64,000 nt of DNA. Source: Methylotenera_A sp046594915 (GTDB taxonomy: Bacteria > Pseudomonadota > Gammaproteobacteria > Burkholderiales > Methylophilaceae). Below, piece after piece: positions 32,930 through 43,016 of the stretch. The position numbers were made by a program, and so were the translations under genes. The notes under the pieces were generated by a model, which ran no database searches, was not told where the DNA came from, and saw only the letters and a program-made list of their open reading frames with translations. The stretch covers positions 5,623 through 69,622 of the forward strand of contig JBKJRC010000013.1 in assembly GCA_046594915.1 (NCBI GenBank), written 5' to 3'. Every line of letters begins with the position of its first letter. Position 1 is the stretch's first letter.

Positions 32930-34323
32930 TAGTCTCTCCCTATCAATTTTAAAATATTCTGCTCTATTAACGTTTGGCTATCACTACTTTGTTGATTATT
33001 CACTTTTACAATCAACAGTTGTTCTTGCGCAATAGCTACCGCCTCATAAACACCGGTCATTTGGGCTATTTTGTCGGCCAGCGTTTTTGCTTGCGGCGCA
33101 GTTAAATCCTGTAAATGATACATCTTTGTGCGCACAGCTGGTGGTGTAATCATACCAAAAGTTAACACTAACCAAATGCTCATTAATGCAGCGCAAAAAA
33201 TAAATACGGCCGAATAACCAAAGCGATGCGATAAATAACCGCCGACTACCGCACCTAAAAATACGCCAAAGGATTGTGCAGTGCTATGCACACCCATCGC
33301 CGTGCCTTTTGAAGCGGCAGGTGCCATTTTTGAGATTAATGAGGGCAATGAGGCTTCTAAGATATTAAAAGCGGTAAAGTAAATCAGCAACGAAATTACC
33401 ACCCCCCAAAATTGATGAATGGTGCTGGCAAATAATAATTGTGCAATGAGCATTAAGCCAACTGCGCCAACAAAAACTGCTTTAAGTTTTGCACGCTTCT
33501 CCCCAAAAATTATCGCGGGCAGCATCAATATAAATGACACGATCAATACAGGCAAATACACTTGCCAATGCGCATTCACATTCATGCCGCTGGTTTCAGT
33601 TAAGGCAAATGGCACCACAATAAACATGGCCATCTGCGCGGCATGTAATGAAAATGTACCAAAATTTAAACGCAATAGTTGTCTGTCGTGCAACACGCTT
33701 TTCATTTTTTCGGGCGCGGCTTGCGCATCCGAATGAAAATGGCTCAATACTGGGTCGGGTACATAATACTTAACCACTAAAATAGCGCAAAAAGATAAAA
33801 TCGCAGTCATCCAGAAAATACCTGAAACGCCAATCCACTGATTAAGCAAAGGCCCCGCGACCAGCGATAGCGCAAATGTGACACCAATTGTGCCGCCAAT
33901 CATGGCCATGGCTTTGGTACGATGTTCTTCACGGGTTAAGTCAGCCACTAGCGCAGTCACTACCGCAGAAACCGCACCTGCGCCTTGGATTGCGCGACCG
34001 ATAATCACCATATAAATATCCGTTGCCAATGCCGCAACCACGCTGCCGATAATAAATAAAATCAGCCCGACATAAATGACTTTTTTGCGGCCAAATTTGT
34101 CGGACGCAATGCCAAACGGCAATTGCAGCAATACTTGCGTTAAACCATACGCGCCAAGCGCCAAGCCAATTAAGGTGTGATTGCTGCCGCCTTTTAATGT
34201 TTCGGCATACACCGAAAAAATAGGCAAGATTAAAAACATGCCCAACATGCGTAAGCCATAAATCGAAGCCAAGCTGATGGTAGAACGCAACTCGGTTGGC
34301 GTCATTTTGTCGGAAATTTGCAT
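32929..34323 (-). CDS. MFS transporter, YajR-like with C-terminal YAM-type domain
   Basis: Major facilitator protein of 464 residues with 12 predicted helices (about 1-395). It carries the motif-A loop FGIASDKFGRKKVIYVG between helices 2 and 3 and the RAIQGAGAVSAVVTALVADL helix. The C-terminal cytosolic segment (about 405-464; LADKIAQMTGVYEAVAI, LLIVKV) resembles the ferredoxin-like YAM domain of E. coli YajR. Substrate unknown. Head of the two-gene unit with ssb, divergent from uvrA. Confidence 0.9.
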   Translation of the reverse strand: MQISDKMTPTELRSTISLASIYGLRMLGMFLILPIFSVYAETLKGGSNHTLIGLALGAYGLTQVLLQLPFGIASDKFGRKKVIYVGLILFIIGSVVAALATDIYMVIIGRAIQGAGAVSAVVTALVADLTREEHRTKAMAMIGGTIGVTFALSLVAGPLLNQWIGVSGIFWMTAILSFCAILVVKYYVPDPVLSHFHSDAQAAPEKMKSVLHDRQLLRLNFGTFSLHAAQMAMFIVVPFALTETSGMNVNAHWQVYLPVLIVSFILMLPAIIFGEKRAKLKAVFVGAVGLMLIAQLLFASTIHQFWGVVISLLIYFTAFNILEASLPSLISKMAPAASKGTAMGVHSTAQSFGVFLGAVVGGYLSHRFGYSAVFIFCAALMSIWLVLTFGMITPPAVRTKMYHLQDLTAPQAKTLADKIAQMTGVYEAVAIAQEQLLIVKVNNQQSSDSQTLIEQNILKLIGRD

Positions 34324-34431
34324 GGGGTCTATTTTATTACAGAATTTTTATATTTTTAAAGCAGAATAATTTGGCTGAAAACACAATAATTGCGTATATT
34401 AACAGGTTGCCTTAATTTTCGATAAAGCTAG

Positions 34432-37245
34432 ATGGAATATATCAAAATCCGTGGTGCGCGCACGCACAATCTCAAAAACATTTCGCTGGATATTCCGCGC
34501 AATAAGTTGGTCGTTATTACTGGGCTTTCCGGCTCAGGTAAATCTAGCTTAGCGTTTGATACTTTATATGCAGAAGGCCAGCGGCGTTACGTGGAATCGC
34601 TTTCGGCCTATGCGCGGCAGTTTTTAGCGCGTATGGATAAACCGGATGTGGATTTGATTGAAGGCTTATCGCCGGCGATTTCGATTGAGCAAAAATCCAC
34701 TTCGCACAATCCGCGCTCAACGGTTGGCACAGTCACTGAGATTCACGATTATCTGCGTCTTTTATATGCGCGCGCTGGCGATCCAGAATGTCCCGACCAC
34801 AATATCAAGCTGGAAGCGCAAACCGTTTCGCAAATGGTGGACAGCGTTTTGCATTTGCCAGAGGAAACCAAGTTAATGATATTGGCGCCAGTGGTGGCAA
34901 ATCGCAAAGGCGAACAGCTGGATTTATTTGAGCAATTAAAAGCACAAGGCTTTGTGCGTTTGCGCGTGGATGGCAAAATTTACGAAATGGATGACTTACC
35001 GAAGTTAACCAAAACAGTGAAGCATTCGGTAGATGTGGTGATTGACCGCATTAAGGTAAAAGCCGATTTAAAACAACGTATCGCTGAATCATTTGAAACC
35101 GCATTGCGCCTGGCCGATGGCAAAGCCATTGCCGTGGAAATGGATACTGATAAAGAACATTTGTTTTCGGCCAAATTTTCTTGCCCATTGTGTGATTACT
35201 CACTTGCCGAATTAGAGCCGCGCCTATTCAGTTTTAACAATCCAATGGGCGCTTGCCCTAAGTGCGATGGCTTAGGCAATATCAGCTTTTTTGACCCCAA
35301 ACGTGTGGTGGCGTTCCCTACATTATCGCTAGCCAGTGGCGCGATTAAAGGCTGGGATAAGCGCAACCAGTTTTACTTTCAGATGCTACAAAGTTTGGCG
35401 TCTCATTACCATTTTGATTTAGAAATGGCGTTTGAAGAATTGCCCATTCCGATTCAAGATGTTTTATTAAATGGCAGTGGACGTGAAGTGATTGCGTTTA
35501 AATACCTGAATGAACGTGGTACTTTTTTTAGTAAAACCCATAGTTTTGAAGGTATTTTAAACAACTTACAGCGCCGTTATCGCGAAAGCGATTCAACCGC
35601 GGTACGCGAAGAACTGTCTAAATACCTAAACAATCAAGCTTGCCCAGAATGCAGCGGCACACGTTTACGGCGCGAAGCGCGCCATGTAAAAGTGGGTGGA
35701 CAAAATATTCATCAAGTGTGCGAAGTACCACTAAAAGTCGCGCTTAACTTTTTTGAAACTTTGCAATTGCAAGGCGCAAAACTGGCGATTGCGGACAAAA
35801 TCGTCAAAGAAATCGAAAATCGGCTTAAATTCTTAACCAATGTTGGGCTGGAATATTTATCACTTTCGCGCTCTGCCGAAACATTATCAGGCGGCGAAGC
35901 GCAACGCATTCGTTTGGCCAGCCAAATTGGTAGCGGCTTAACAGGCGTAATGTATGTGCTGGATGAGCCCAGCATTGGTTTACATCAACGTGATAACGAC
36001 AGACTACTGGAAACCTTGAAACGCTTACGCGATATTGGCAACAGCGTGATTGTGGTGGAACACGACCATGATGCAATTTTAGCGGCGGATTATGTGGTCG
36101 ATATTGGCCCAGGCGCGGGTGAACACGGCGGCCAAATTGTTGCAGAAGGCACACCAACCGAAATTTTAGCTAATCCAAAATCGTTAACTGGCCAATATTT
36201 AAGCGGCAAGAAACAAATTGAATATAAAAAAATCCGCACCAAACCAGACCCATCGCGCTGGTTAAAATTATCCAATGCCACTGGCAATAATTTACGCGAT
36301 GTGTCTGTTGAAATCCCTGTTGGCTTGCTTACTTGCGTGACAGGCGTATCTGGCAGTGGTAAATCGACATTGATTAACGACACCTTATACCGCGTAGTTG
36401 CGCAGCATTTATATGGCAGTAATACTGAGCCTGCGCCCTTTAGTGAAATTGACGGCTTAGCATTTTTTGATAAAGTAGTTGATGTTGACCAAAGTCCGAT
36501 TGGCCGAACGCCGCGGTCAAACCCTGCCACCTATACAGGCCTATTTACACCAATCCGCGATTTATTTGCAGGCGTGCCAGAAAGCCGTGCACGCGGCTAT
36601 GGGCCTGGTCGATATTCGTTTAATGTCAAAGGTGGTCGCTGCGAAGCTTGTCAGGGCGATGGCGTGATTCGCGTAGAAATGCACTTTTTACCCGACGTTT
36701 ACGTGCCATGCGATGTGTGTAAAGGCCAACGCTACAACCGCGAAACCTTGGAAATTAACTTTAAAGGCAAAAATATTCGCGAAGTGCTGGAAATGACAGT
36801 GGAACAAGCGCATGGCTTTTTCAGTGCGCAACCCGTTATATCTCGCAAACTCAAAACCTTACTAGATGTAGGTTTAGGCTATATTACACTGGGGCAATCT
36901 GCCACTACATTGAGCGGTGGCGAAGCACAACGGGTGAAATTGTCTTTAGAATTGAGCAAACGCGATACAGGCCGCACGTTGTATATCTTGGATGAACCGA
37001 CCACCGGCTTACACTTTGCAGATATTCAGTTACTGTTGGATGTGATTCACCGCCTACGCGATGCTGGCAACACCATTGTGATTATTGAACACAACTTAGA
37101 TGTGATTAAGACCGCAGATTGGCTAATCGACATGGGTCCAGAAGGCGGCGATGGCGGTGGTATAGTAGTCGGTGTAGGCACACCAGAAACCTTGGCTGAG
37201 AACAAAACAAGCTACACAGGTAAATATTTAAAAGCGATGCTTTAA
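34432..37245 (+). CDS. uvrA: UvrA, excinuclease ABC subunit A
   Basis: Damage-recognition ATPase of nucleotide excision repair, 937 residues. It has two ABC ATPase modules: Walker A GLSGSGKSSLAF near 30 and GVSGSGKSTLIN near 640; ABC signatures ETLSGGEAQRIRLASQIG and TTLSGGEAQRVKL. Zinc modules are CPLCDYSLAELEPR..CPKC and CEACQGDGVIRVEMHF..CDVC. The MFS-ssb pair is divergent with a 108-bp shared promoter region, an arrangement common in betaproteobacteria. Convergent with mtgA. Confidence 0.98.
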   Translation: MEYIKIRGARTHNLKNISLDIPRNKLVVITGLSGSGKSSLAFDTLYAEGQRRYVESLSAYARQFLARMDKPDVDLIEGLSPAISIEQKSTSHNPRSTVGTVTEIHDYLRLLYARAGDPECPDHNIKLEAQTVSQMVDSVLHLPEETKLMILAPVVANRKGEQLDLFEQLKAQGFVRLRVDGKIYEMDDLPKLTKTVKHSVDVVIDRIKVKADLKQRIAESFETALRLADGKAIAVEMDTDKEHLFSAKFSCPLCDYSLAELEPRLFSFNNPMGACPKCDGLGNISFFDPKRVVAFPTLSLASGAIKGWDKRNQFYFQMLQSLASHYHFDLEMAFEELPIPIQDVLLNGSGREVIAFKYLNERGTFFSKTHSFEGILNNLQRRYRESDSTAVREELSKYLNNQACPECSGTRLRREARHVKVGGQNIHQVCEVPLKVALNFFETLQLQGAKLAIADKIVKEIENRLKFLTNVGLEYLSLSRSAETLSGGEAQRIRLASQIGSGLTGVMYVLDEPSIGLHQRDNDRLLETLKRLRDIGNSVIVVEHDHDAILAADYVVDIGPGAGEHGGQIVAEGTPTEILANPKSLTGQYLSGKKQIEYKKIRTKPDPSRWLKLSNATGNNLRDVSVEIPVGLLTCVTGVSGSGKSTLINDTLYRVVAQHLYGSNTEPAPFSEIDGLAFFDKVVDVDQSPIGRTPRSNPATYTGLFTPIRDLFAGVPESRARGYGPGRYSFNVKGGRCEACQGDGVIRVEMHFLPDVYVPCDVCKGQRYNRETLEINFKGKNIREVLEMTVEQAHGFFSAQPVISRKLKTLLDVGLGYITLGQSATTLSGGEAQRVKLSLELSKRDTGRTLYILDEPTTGLHFADIQLLLDVIHRLRDAGNTIVIIEHNLDVIKTADWLIDMGPEGGDGGGIVVGVGTPETLAENKTSYTGKYLKAML

Positions 37246-37272
37246 TCAATCATTGAATAAAAATTACTAAAC

Positions 37273-38007
37273 TTAGGGCACATCTGCAAAACGCATTCTA
37301 GCTTGTATGGTGGCGGTACGGCGATTTAAATAGCGTGTATTTCTATGTTGATCATAAAAGCGTGGATTTGGAATCATGGCCGCTAATTTTGCGGCTTGAG
37401 TTTTGCTTAAACTGCCTGCACTGATTTTAAAATAATGCCTGGCAGCCGCTTCTGCGCCAAACACGCCATTGCCCCACTCAATGATATTTAAATAAATTTC
37501 TAAAATGCGGCGTTTACTGAGTATTTTTTCTAACATCAACGTAATAACCGCCTCTTCGGCCTTGCGCCAAGGCGTGCGTCCACTGGATAAAAATAAATTC
37601 TTAGCAAGCTGCTGACTGATGGTCGAGCCGCCACCGACGATTTTTCCTTTTTTAAGGTTTTTATCAAACGCTTTTTCAATACCGTCCCAATCAAAACCTT
37701 CGTGGTATTTAAATTTAGCATCTTCGCTGGCAACCACTGCGCGTTTCAGGTGGTTGGATATTTTATTATAGACGACCCATTTATGCTTAAGCTCAGCATC
37801 AGGTTTAGCCGCTTGAATAATTTCAAGCCTGTCTTGCATAAATGCGCTAGAGCTTGGATTAAACTTAATCCACCAACAAATATGCAAAAAAACCCATAAT
37901 TGATACAAAATTAGCCAGGCAAAAAATAGCACCAAGGCGCGCTTAAAATATCCGCCAAAACCCAAAGGACGGGCGTTTGGCTTATTATTTAACAGCCAGC
38001 GAATCAT
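37273..38007 (-). CDS. mtgA: Monofunctional peptidoglycan glycosyltransferase
   Basis: Membrane-anchored transglycosylase that polymerises lipid II, 244 residues. One N-terminal helix (about 25-48, LVLFFAWLILYQLWVFLHI) is followed by a GT51 domain with VVASEDAKFKYHEGFDW (catalytic Glu), GGSTISQQLAKNLFL and RILEIYLNIIEWGNGVFGAEAA. No transpeptidase domain is present. It lies 17 bp after aroE on the same strand. Confidence 0.96.
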   Translation of the reverse strand: MIRWLLNNKPNARPLGFGGYFKRALVLFFAWLILYQLWVFLHICWWIKFNPSSSAFMQDRLEIIQAAKPDAELKHKWVVYNKISNHLKRAVVASEDAKFKYHEGFDWDGIEKAFDKNLKKGKIVGGGSTISQQLAKNLFLSSGRTPWRKAEEAVITLMLEKILSKRRILEIYLNIIEWGNGVFGAEAAARHYFKISAGSLSKTQAAKLAAMIPNPRFYDQHRNTRYLNRRTATIQARMRFADVP

Positions 38008-38024
38008 GCAATCTTACTCACTTA

Positions 38025-38840
38025 TTAAACTCGCATCATCTCAATAACAGACTTGGTTTCTGGCCGCACACCCCGCCAAATATAAAACGCTTCCGCCGCT
38101 TGCTCAACCAGCATTCCTAAACCATCTGCCACTTGCGCGCCATTTGCACGCGCCATTTGCATAAAAGGCGTTTCGCAGCCATACATCATGTCGTAGGCAA
38201 GACAATTTTTAGCAAAAATAGTGTTAGGTATCGGTAGTGCAGTGTCCTCTAAGCCTGTAGAGGTGGCATTGATAATGATGTCAAATTCCTGATTTATTAA
38301 ATCTTCAAAGCTAGATGAATATAAAATATCTGCATGATAGCCAAAGTGAGATTTAACTAAATCGTCTGCTTTATTTTTTGTACGATTTGCGATGGTAAGT
38401 AATAAAGGTTTTAAATTAAGAATTGGTGCACATACACCAGCAGCAGCTCCGCCAGCACCAATCAACAACACTTTTTTACTTTGTATACTCAAATTTAGGT
38501 TGTTAGAAATATCATTGATCAATCCAGTTCCATCTGTACTATCACCTACAATTCCATCATGACTAAACATCAGGGTATTTACTGAACCAGCTAACTCAGC
38601 AAGTTCTGATTCAATAATATCGCTAATTTTAAACGCCTCAAACTTAAACGGCACAGTCACGTTTACGCCTTTGAAACCTTGCGCAATCAAATCGTTAACT
38701 GTTGATTTAAAACCATCTAGTGGCGCAAGAATGCGTTCGTAACTGATATCTTGATTGGTTTGTTTGGCAAATGCGGCGTGAATCAGTGGAGATTTACTAT
38801 GATTTATTGGGTTGCCAATAACGGCATATTTGTCAGTCAT
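38025..38840 (-). CDS. aroE: Shikimate dehydrogenase
   Basis: NADPH-dependent enzyme of the shikimate pathway reducing 3-dehydroshikimate, 271 residues. Substrate-binding domain motifs YAVIGNPINHSKSPLIHA and GVNVTVPFK (catalytic Lys) are intact. The nucleotide-binding domain has LLIGAGGAAAGVCAPIL and TIANRTKNKADDLV; the C-terminal GLGMLVEQAAEAFYIWRG is typical. Lies between the rhodanese gene (28 bp) and mtgA (17 bp). Confidence 0.97.
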   Translation of the reverse strand: MTDKYAVIGNPINHSKSPLIHAAFAKQTNQDISYERILAPLDGFKSTVNDLIAQGFKGVNVTVPFKFEAFKISDIIESELAELAGSVNTLMFSHDGIVGDSTDGTGLINDISNNLNLSIQSKKVLLIGAGGAAAGVCAPILNLKPLLLTIANRTKNKADDLVKSHFGYHADILYSSSFEDLINQEFDIIINATSTGLEDTALPIPNTIFAKNCLAYDMMYGCETPFMQMARANGAQVADGLGMLVEQAAEAFYIWRGVRPETKSVIEMMRV

Positions 38841-38868
38841 ACGTTAATCAATTTCCAAAGCCCAAGCT

Positions 38869-39321
38869 TTAGTTTGTCCAAGGCAAATTGGCATGTTTCC
38901 AGCCGTTAATCAGTGTGCGTTGCGTTGCCGCATTCGCCTCACCTTCAAAGCCTTCTACCATGTTATACGCATTGCCATAGCCTAATTGTTGCGCCATCAC
39001 AGCGGCATTATGGCTACGCCCACCAGTTCGGCACATAAAAATGATGGTTTTATCTGGGTTAAGTTGTGCTTGTAACTGTTTAGCAAACTCTGTGTTCACC
39101 ACCATGCCAGGGTAAAAAGCCCATTCAATATGCAGCGCATCTGGCACGCGGCCCACTAAATCCAGCTCCGCCTGGCTACGCACATCCACTAAAATCGTAG
39201 CCGCTTTGTCCTGTTGCAACAGGACAAAAGCTTCTTGCGGCGTTAATTCGCCAGCATAAGGATGATTTTTTGCCACAGCGCGCTGTTTAGCCAGATTTAA
39301 CACATCGCTCATCGCTTGCAT
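38869..39321 (-). CDS. Rhodanese-domain protein
   Basis: Single-domain sulfurtransferase-like protein of about 150 residues. The start at ATG 39321 is chosen because GAGGAA lies seven bases upstream; a GTG at 39336 would overlap that site. The active-site loop IIFMCRTGGRSHNAA has the catalytic Cys, and ILVDVRSQAELDLVGRVPDA is the typical CDC25/rhodanese A motif. Physiological substrate unknown. Probably the first gene before aroE-mtgA. Confidence 0.88.
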   Translation of the reverse strand: MQAMSDVLNLAKQRAVAKNHPYAGELTPQEAFVLLQQDKAATILVDVRSQAELDLVGRVPDALHIEWAFYPGMVVNTEFAKQLQAQLNPDKTIIFMCRTGGRSHNAAVMAQQLGYGNAYNMVEGFEGEANAATQRTLINGWKHANLPWTN

Positions 39322-39420
39322 CACCGAATTCCTCACTCAATTGATTTTTAATAAATTATAGCGCGAATAACCAGCAAGCTATTTGTGCTTTGTCTTGATG
39401 CTTAACAGACTTTTACTTAA

Positions 39421-39542
39421 GCACTAATTTGGTGCAAAAATAGTTTGAATGCACAATTATCGTGCGTGCAATTTTGCCTTTATTTGCTAAGTGAATAACA
39501 CAAAGCCACTTTTTGCTATTTTTAGCTGGCACAGTTCCTGCT
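39421..39542 (+). promoter_or_regulatory. glnA control region: two NtrC sites and a sigma-54 promoter
   Basis: Two dyads fit the NtrC pattern GCAC-N7-GTGC: GCACTAATTTGGTGC (39421-39435) and GCACAATTATCGTGC (39451-39465), spaced 30 bp centre to centre, about three helical turns. Downstream, CTGGCACAGTTCCTGCTA has GG at 39528-39529 and GC at 39540-39541 with exactly ten bases between, the -24/-12 signature of sigma-54. The transcript would start near 39553 and leave a leader of about 130 nt. This accounts for most of the 361-bp gap before glnA. Confidence 0.85.
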
Positions 39543-39682
39543 AAAATAGCTTGTTAAAAGTTTGTGTCAAAATTGTTAAGCTATTTTTACCCTGTCAATT
39601 TACAGCATAACAATTTATCCGACGAATCAATACTCGTTACGCATCATTTAAGTCCGTCATTTAGAATATTAGGAGATTAGCA

Positions 39683-41092
39683 ATGTCAGTTGCAAAAGTA
39701 ATGAAAATGGTAAAAGATAACGACATTAAATTTGTCGATTTTCGTTTTACTGATACGCGCGGCAAAGAGCAGCACGTAACTGTGCCTGTTTCTGCCTTCA
39801 ATGAAGAAAAATTTACCGAAGGTCACGCGTTCGATGGTTCTTCAATCGCCGGCTGGAAAGGCATTCAAGCATCTGACATGCAATTGATGCCTGATCCATC
39901 AACTGCCAATATCGATCCATTTATGGATGAGCCAACACTGATTTTAACTTGCGATGTGGTTGATCCAACAGACGGCAAAGGCTATGACCGCGACCCACGC
40001 TCACTTGCAAAACGTGCTGAGGCGTATTTAAAATCCAGTGGTTTAGGCGACACGGCTTACTTTGGCCCTGAGCCAGAATTCTTTATTTTTGACTCGATTA
40101 ATTGGTCCGTTGATATGAGCGGTAGCTCAGTAAAAATCAATTCTGAAGAGGCTGCTTGGTCATCTGGTGAAAAATTCGAAGGCGGCAATACTGGTCATCG
40201 CCCTGGCATTAAAGGTGGTTATTTCCCAGTTCCACCAGTTGATTCACTGCAAGATGTGCGCTCTGCCATGTGTATGACATTAGAAGCGATGGGCGTGCCT
40301 GTTGAAGTACATCACCACGAAGTGGCCACTGCAGGCCAATGTGAAATCGGTACAAAATTTTCTACCTTGACACAGCGTGCTGACTGGACGCAAATCTTAA
40401 AATATGTGGTGTTAAATACCGCACATGCATACGGCAAAACAGCCACTTTTATGCCAAAACCGATGTTTGGCGATAACGGCTCCGGTATGCATGTACACCA
40501 ATCCGTTTGGAAAGATGGAAAAAACCTGTTCGCAGGCAACGGCTACGCGGGTTTAAGCGATTTTGCGCTGTACTACATTGGCGGCATTATTAAACATGCG
40601 CGCGCGTTAAACGCCATTACCAATCCAGGTACCAACTCATATAAACGCTTAGTGCCGCATTATGAAGCGCCAGTAAAATTAGCCTATTCTGCTAAAAACC
40701 GTTCTGCGGCGATTCGTATCCCGTTCGTGCATGGCGAAAAAGCCCGTCGTGTGGAAGCGCGTTTCCCAGACCCAATCGCTAACCCATACTTAGCTTTCTC
40801 TGCATTGTTAATGGCGGGTTTAGATGGCGTACAAAATAAAATTCACCCGGGCGAACCAGCAACCAAAGACTTGTACCATCTGCCGCCAGAAGAAGATGCA
40901 TTGATTCCAACGGTATGTTCTTCTCTAGAACAAGCTTTAGAGTATTTAGACAAAGATCGCGAATTCTTAACGCGTGGCGGTGTGTTCTCTGAAGACTGGA
41001 TTGATGCTTACATTGCATTGAAAATGGAAGAAGTGACTAAGTTACGTCAAACACCTCATCCAGTTGAGTTTGGTTTGTATTACAGCTGCTAA
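39683..41092 (+). CDS. glnA: Glutamine synthetase type I
   Basis: Dodecameric ATP-dependent ligase that forms glutamine from glutamate and ammonium, 469 residues, the usual length for GSI-beta. Motifs: FDGSSIAGWKGI, FGPEPEFFIFD, the ATP-site KPMFGDNGSGMHVHQS, NRSAAIRIP, and the adenylylation loop KDLYHLPPEE with Tyr near residue 397. Regulated by NtrC/sigma-54 upstream and probably by GlnE adenylylation. The ntrBC genes follow in the same direction after a DUF4124 gene and a terminator. Confidence 0.98.
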   Translation: MSVAKVMKMVKDNDIKFVDFRFTDTRGKEQHVTVPVSAFNEEKFTEGHAFDGSSIAGWKGIQASDMQLMPDPSTANIDPFMDEPTLILTCDVVDPTDGKGYDRDPRSLAKRAEAYLKSSGLGDTAYFGPEPEFFIFDSINWSVDMSGSSVKINSEEAAWSSGEKFEGGNTGHRPGIKGGYFPVPPVDSLQDVRSAMCMTLEAMGVPVEVHHHEVATAGQCEIGTKFSTLTQRADWTQILKYVVLNTAHAYGKTATFMPKPMFGDNGSGMHVHQSVWKDGKNLFAGNGYAGLSDFALYYIGGIIKHARALNAITNPGTNSYKRLVPHYEAPVKLAYSAKNRSAAIRIPFVHGEKARRVEARFPDPIANPYLAFSALLMAGLDGVQNKIHPGEPATKDLYHLPPEEDALIPTVCSSLEQALEYLDKDREFLTRGGVFSEDWIDAYIALKMEEVTKLRQTPHPVEFGLYYSC

Positions 41093-41129
41093 AACTTAAC
41101 CATTTTTATGCACCAATAATGGGCAAAAT

Positions 41130-41159
41130 AATAAAGGGCGGCTTCGGTTGCCCTTTATT
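41130..41159 (+). terminator. Terminator after glnA
   Basis: AATAAAGGGC at 41130-41139 pairs with GCCCTTTATT at 41150-41159 around a loop containing TTCGG. It lies 38 bp past the glnA stop and separates glnA from the DUF4124-ntrBC genes. Confidence 0.85.
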
Positions 41160-41268
41160 ATTTAAAACAGCGCCCATTTAAAACGACTTAAGGTTACAAA
41201 AAGCCACAGTCAACCATAATCACCAATACTTCGTTGCTAACTGTAACAGTCTCATCTAAACTATTGCC

Positions 41269-41784
41269 ATGAATAAACAAATCTCCCTTTTAAGCGTTAC
41301 TTTATTGGCACTGATTACCCCTAATTTGGTGCAGGCTGAAATTTATAAGCATGTCGATTCTGAAGGTCGCGTTACTTATTCTAATGTGAAAATTAAAGGT
41401 GCTAAAAAGCTAGATTTAGAGCCTGCTGACACCAATTTTGGTGGTGATAACAGTGCAACACTTCGCAAACCTACAGCTAAAACAGCAACCCCAGACAGCT
41501 TTCCAAAAGTAGATGCCAGCACCCAAAATCTGCGTGACAACAAACGAAATGCTATTCTTAAATCAGAACTGGACGCTGAAAAACAAGCGCTTGCCAGAGC
41601 AAAACAAGCTTATATTGAAGGCGAATCTAAACCTGAGGTTTACCAAAAAAAGAACGCAAATGGCACAACATCCACCTTTCGCAACGTAGCTAAATTCCAA
41701 GAGAAAATGGGTGGCTTGCAGGCAGATATTGACGCGCACCAACGCAATATTGATTTATTAACCAAAGAAATTAGTGCAAATTAA
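41269..41784 (+). CDS. DUF4124 domain exported protein
   Basis: Small periplasmic protein of 171 residues. Signal peptide ends in LVQA; the DUF4124 motif IYKHVDSEGRVTYSNVKI follows at about 26-43. The C-terminal half is a charged helix (LDAEKQALARAKQAYIEG) with coiled-coil character. Function unknown. It lies between glnA and ntrB in many betaproteobacteria, which suggests conserved context rather than a proven role. Confidence 0.87.
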   Translation: MNKQISLLSVTLLALITPNLVQAEIYKHVDSEGRVTYSNVKIKGAKKLDLEPADTNFGGDNSATLRKPTAKTATPDSFPKVDASTQNLRDNKRNAILKSELDAEKQALARAKQAYIEGESKPEVYQKKNANGTTSTFRNVAKFQEKMGGLQADIDAHQRNIDLLTKEISAN

Positions 41785-41866
41785 TTAACCATTCAAACCT
41801 GCATTAAAGCTGGCTTGCCTCTTGCTTATATACAAGCAATTAATTAATTGCTGTAGTATTTAAGTC

Positions 41867-42958
41867 ATGGTTCAACATATTCCCTCAGGTTTTTCAGGTT
41901 TAGAGCATCTTGCCACTGCGGTAATACTGCTTAACCATTCGCACCAAGTCGTTTATGCCAATCCCAGCAGCGAAACGCTATTTGCTGTAAGCGCCACGCA
42001 AATATCGGGCAGCCATATTGCAGAAGTGTTTTTAAATTGCGAAATCTTGCAATTGGCGATTGATAACGCCGTTAAAAATGATAGCCCGTACCGTGAGCAT
42101 GAATTTGCTATCACCACCGTACGTCAGCAATCGTTCGCCGTCACTTGCACGGTAACGCCAGTGGAAATGAGCCAAGCTTGTTTATTGCTCGAATTTCAGC
42201 AGATGGATCAACAATTGCGTATCGCACGCGAAGAACGCATGCTGATTCAACAACAAGCCAACTCTGAACTTTTACGCAATTTGGCGCATGAAATTCGTAA
42301 TCCTTTGGGCGGGCTGCGCGGCGCGGCGCAATTATTAGAACATGAGTTGCCCAACCCCAATCTGCGCGAATATACACAGGTGATTATTAAAGAAGCAGAT
42401 AGATTGCAAAGCTTGATGGATAGGCTTTTAGTACCACATCGGGTGCCAAAATATGAGCCGACTAATATTCACGAAGTACTTGAGCGCGTGCGCAGTTTGC
42501 TTATGGCAGAATCGCCCAACAACATTAAAGTACGGCGCGATTACGACACCAGCCTGCCCGATTTAATTGGTGATCGCGAAAAGTTGATTCAAACGGTGCT
42601 TAACATTGCACGTAATGCGGTGCAAGCCATGCAATCCAATGGCACTCCGAATGCCGAAGTGATTTTAAGAACGCGCGCAGAACGTCAGGTCACGCTAGCC
42701 AAAAAGCGTTATCGCGTGGCGATTAAGTTGCAAATTATTGATAATGGCCCAGGAATTCCTGTGGATATTCGCGATAAGATTTTTTACCCATTAGTGACTG
42801 GGCGTGAAGGTGGCAGCGGTTTAGGACTGGCTTTGGCGCAAACTTTTGTCACGCAGCATCACGGCATGATTGATTGCGAAAGCCAGCCTGGCAATACCTG
42901 TTTTACCATATTGCTGCCGGTTGAAACCAGTGCGATCAAGCACGCGAATATCCAATAA
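41867..42958 (+). CDS. glnL: NtrB (GlnL) nitrogen sensor histidine kinase
   Basis: Cytosolic histidine kinase/phosphatase controlled by PII that phosphorylates NtrC; 363 residues. A PAS domain at about 10-120 is followed by the H box LLRNLAHEIRNPLGGLRGAA (phospho-His near 140). The HATPase part has NIARNAVQAMQ (N box), IDNGPGIPVDIRDKIFYPL (G1) and GGSGLGLALA (G2). No membrane segment. Start overlaps no gene; ntrC follows 58 bp later. Confidence 0.96.
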   Translation: MVQHIPSGFSGLEHLATAVILLNHSHQVVYANPSSETLFAVSATQISGSHIAEVFLNCEILQLAIDNAVKNDSPYREHEFAITTVRQQSFAVTCTVTPVEMSQACLLLEFQQMDQQLRIAREERMLIQQQANSELLRNLAHEIRNPLGGLRGAAQLLEHELPNPNLREYTQVIIKEADRLQSLMDRLLVPHRVPKYEPTNIHEVLERVRSLLMAESPNNIKVRRDYDTSLPDLIGDREKLIQTVLNIARNAVQAMQSNGTPNAEVILRTRAERQVTLAKKRYRVAIKLQIIDNGPGIPVDIRDKIFYPLVTGREGGSGLGLALAQTFVTQHHGMIDCESQPGNTCFTILLPVETSAIKHANIQ

Positions 42959-43016
42959 GAATGGATATTAAGTAAGCATTAGTGAACACTTAATTTGATG
43001 CAATAATGAGAATAAT

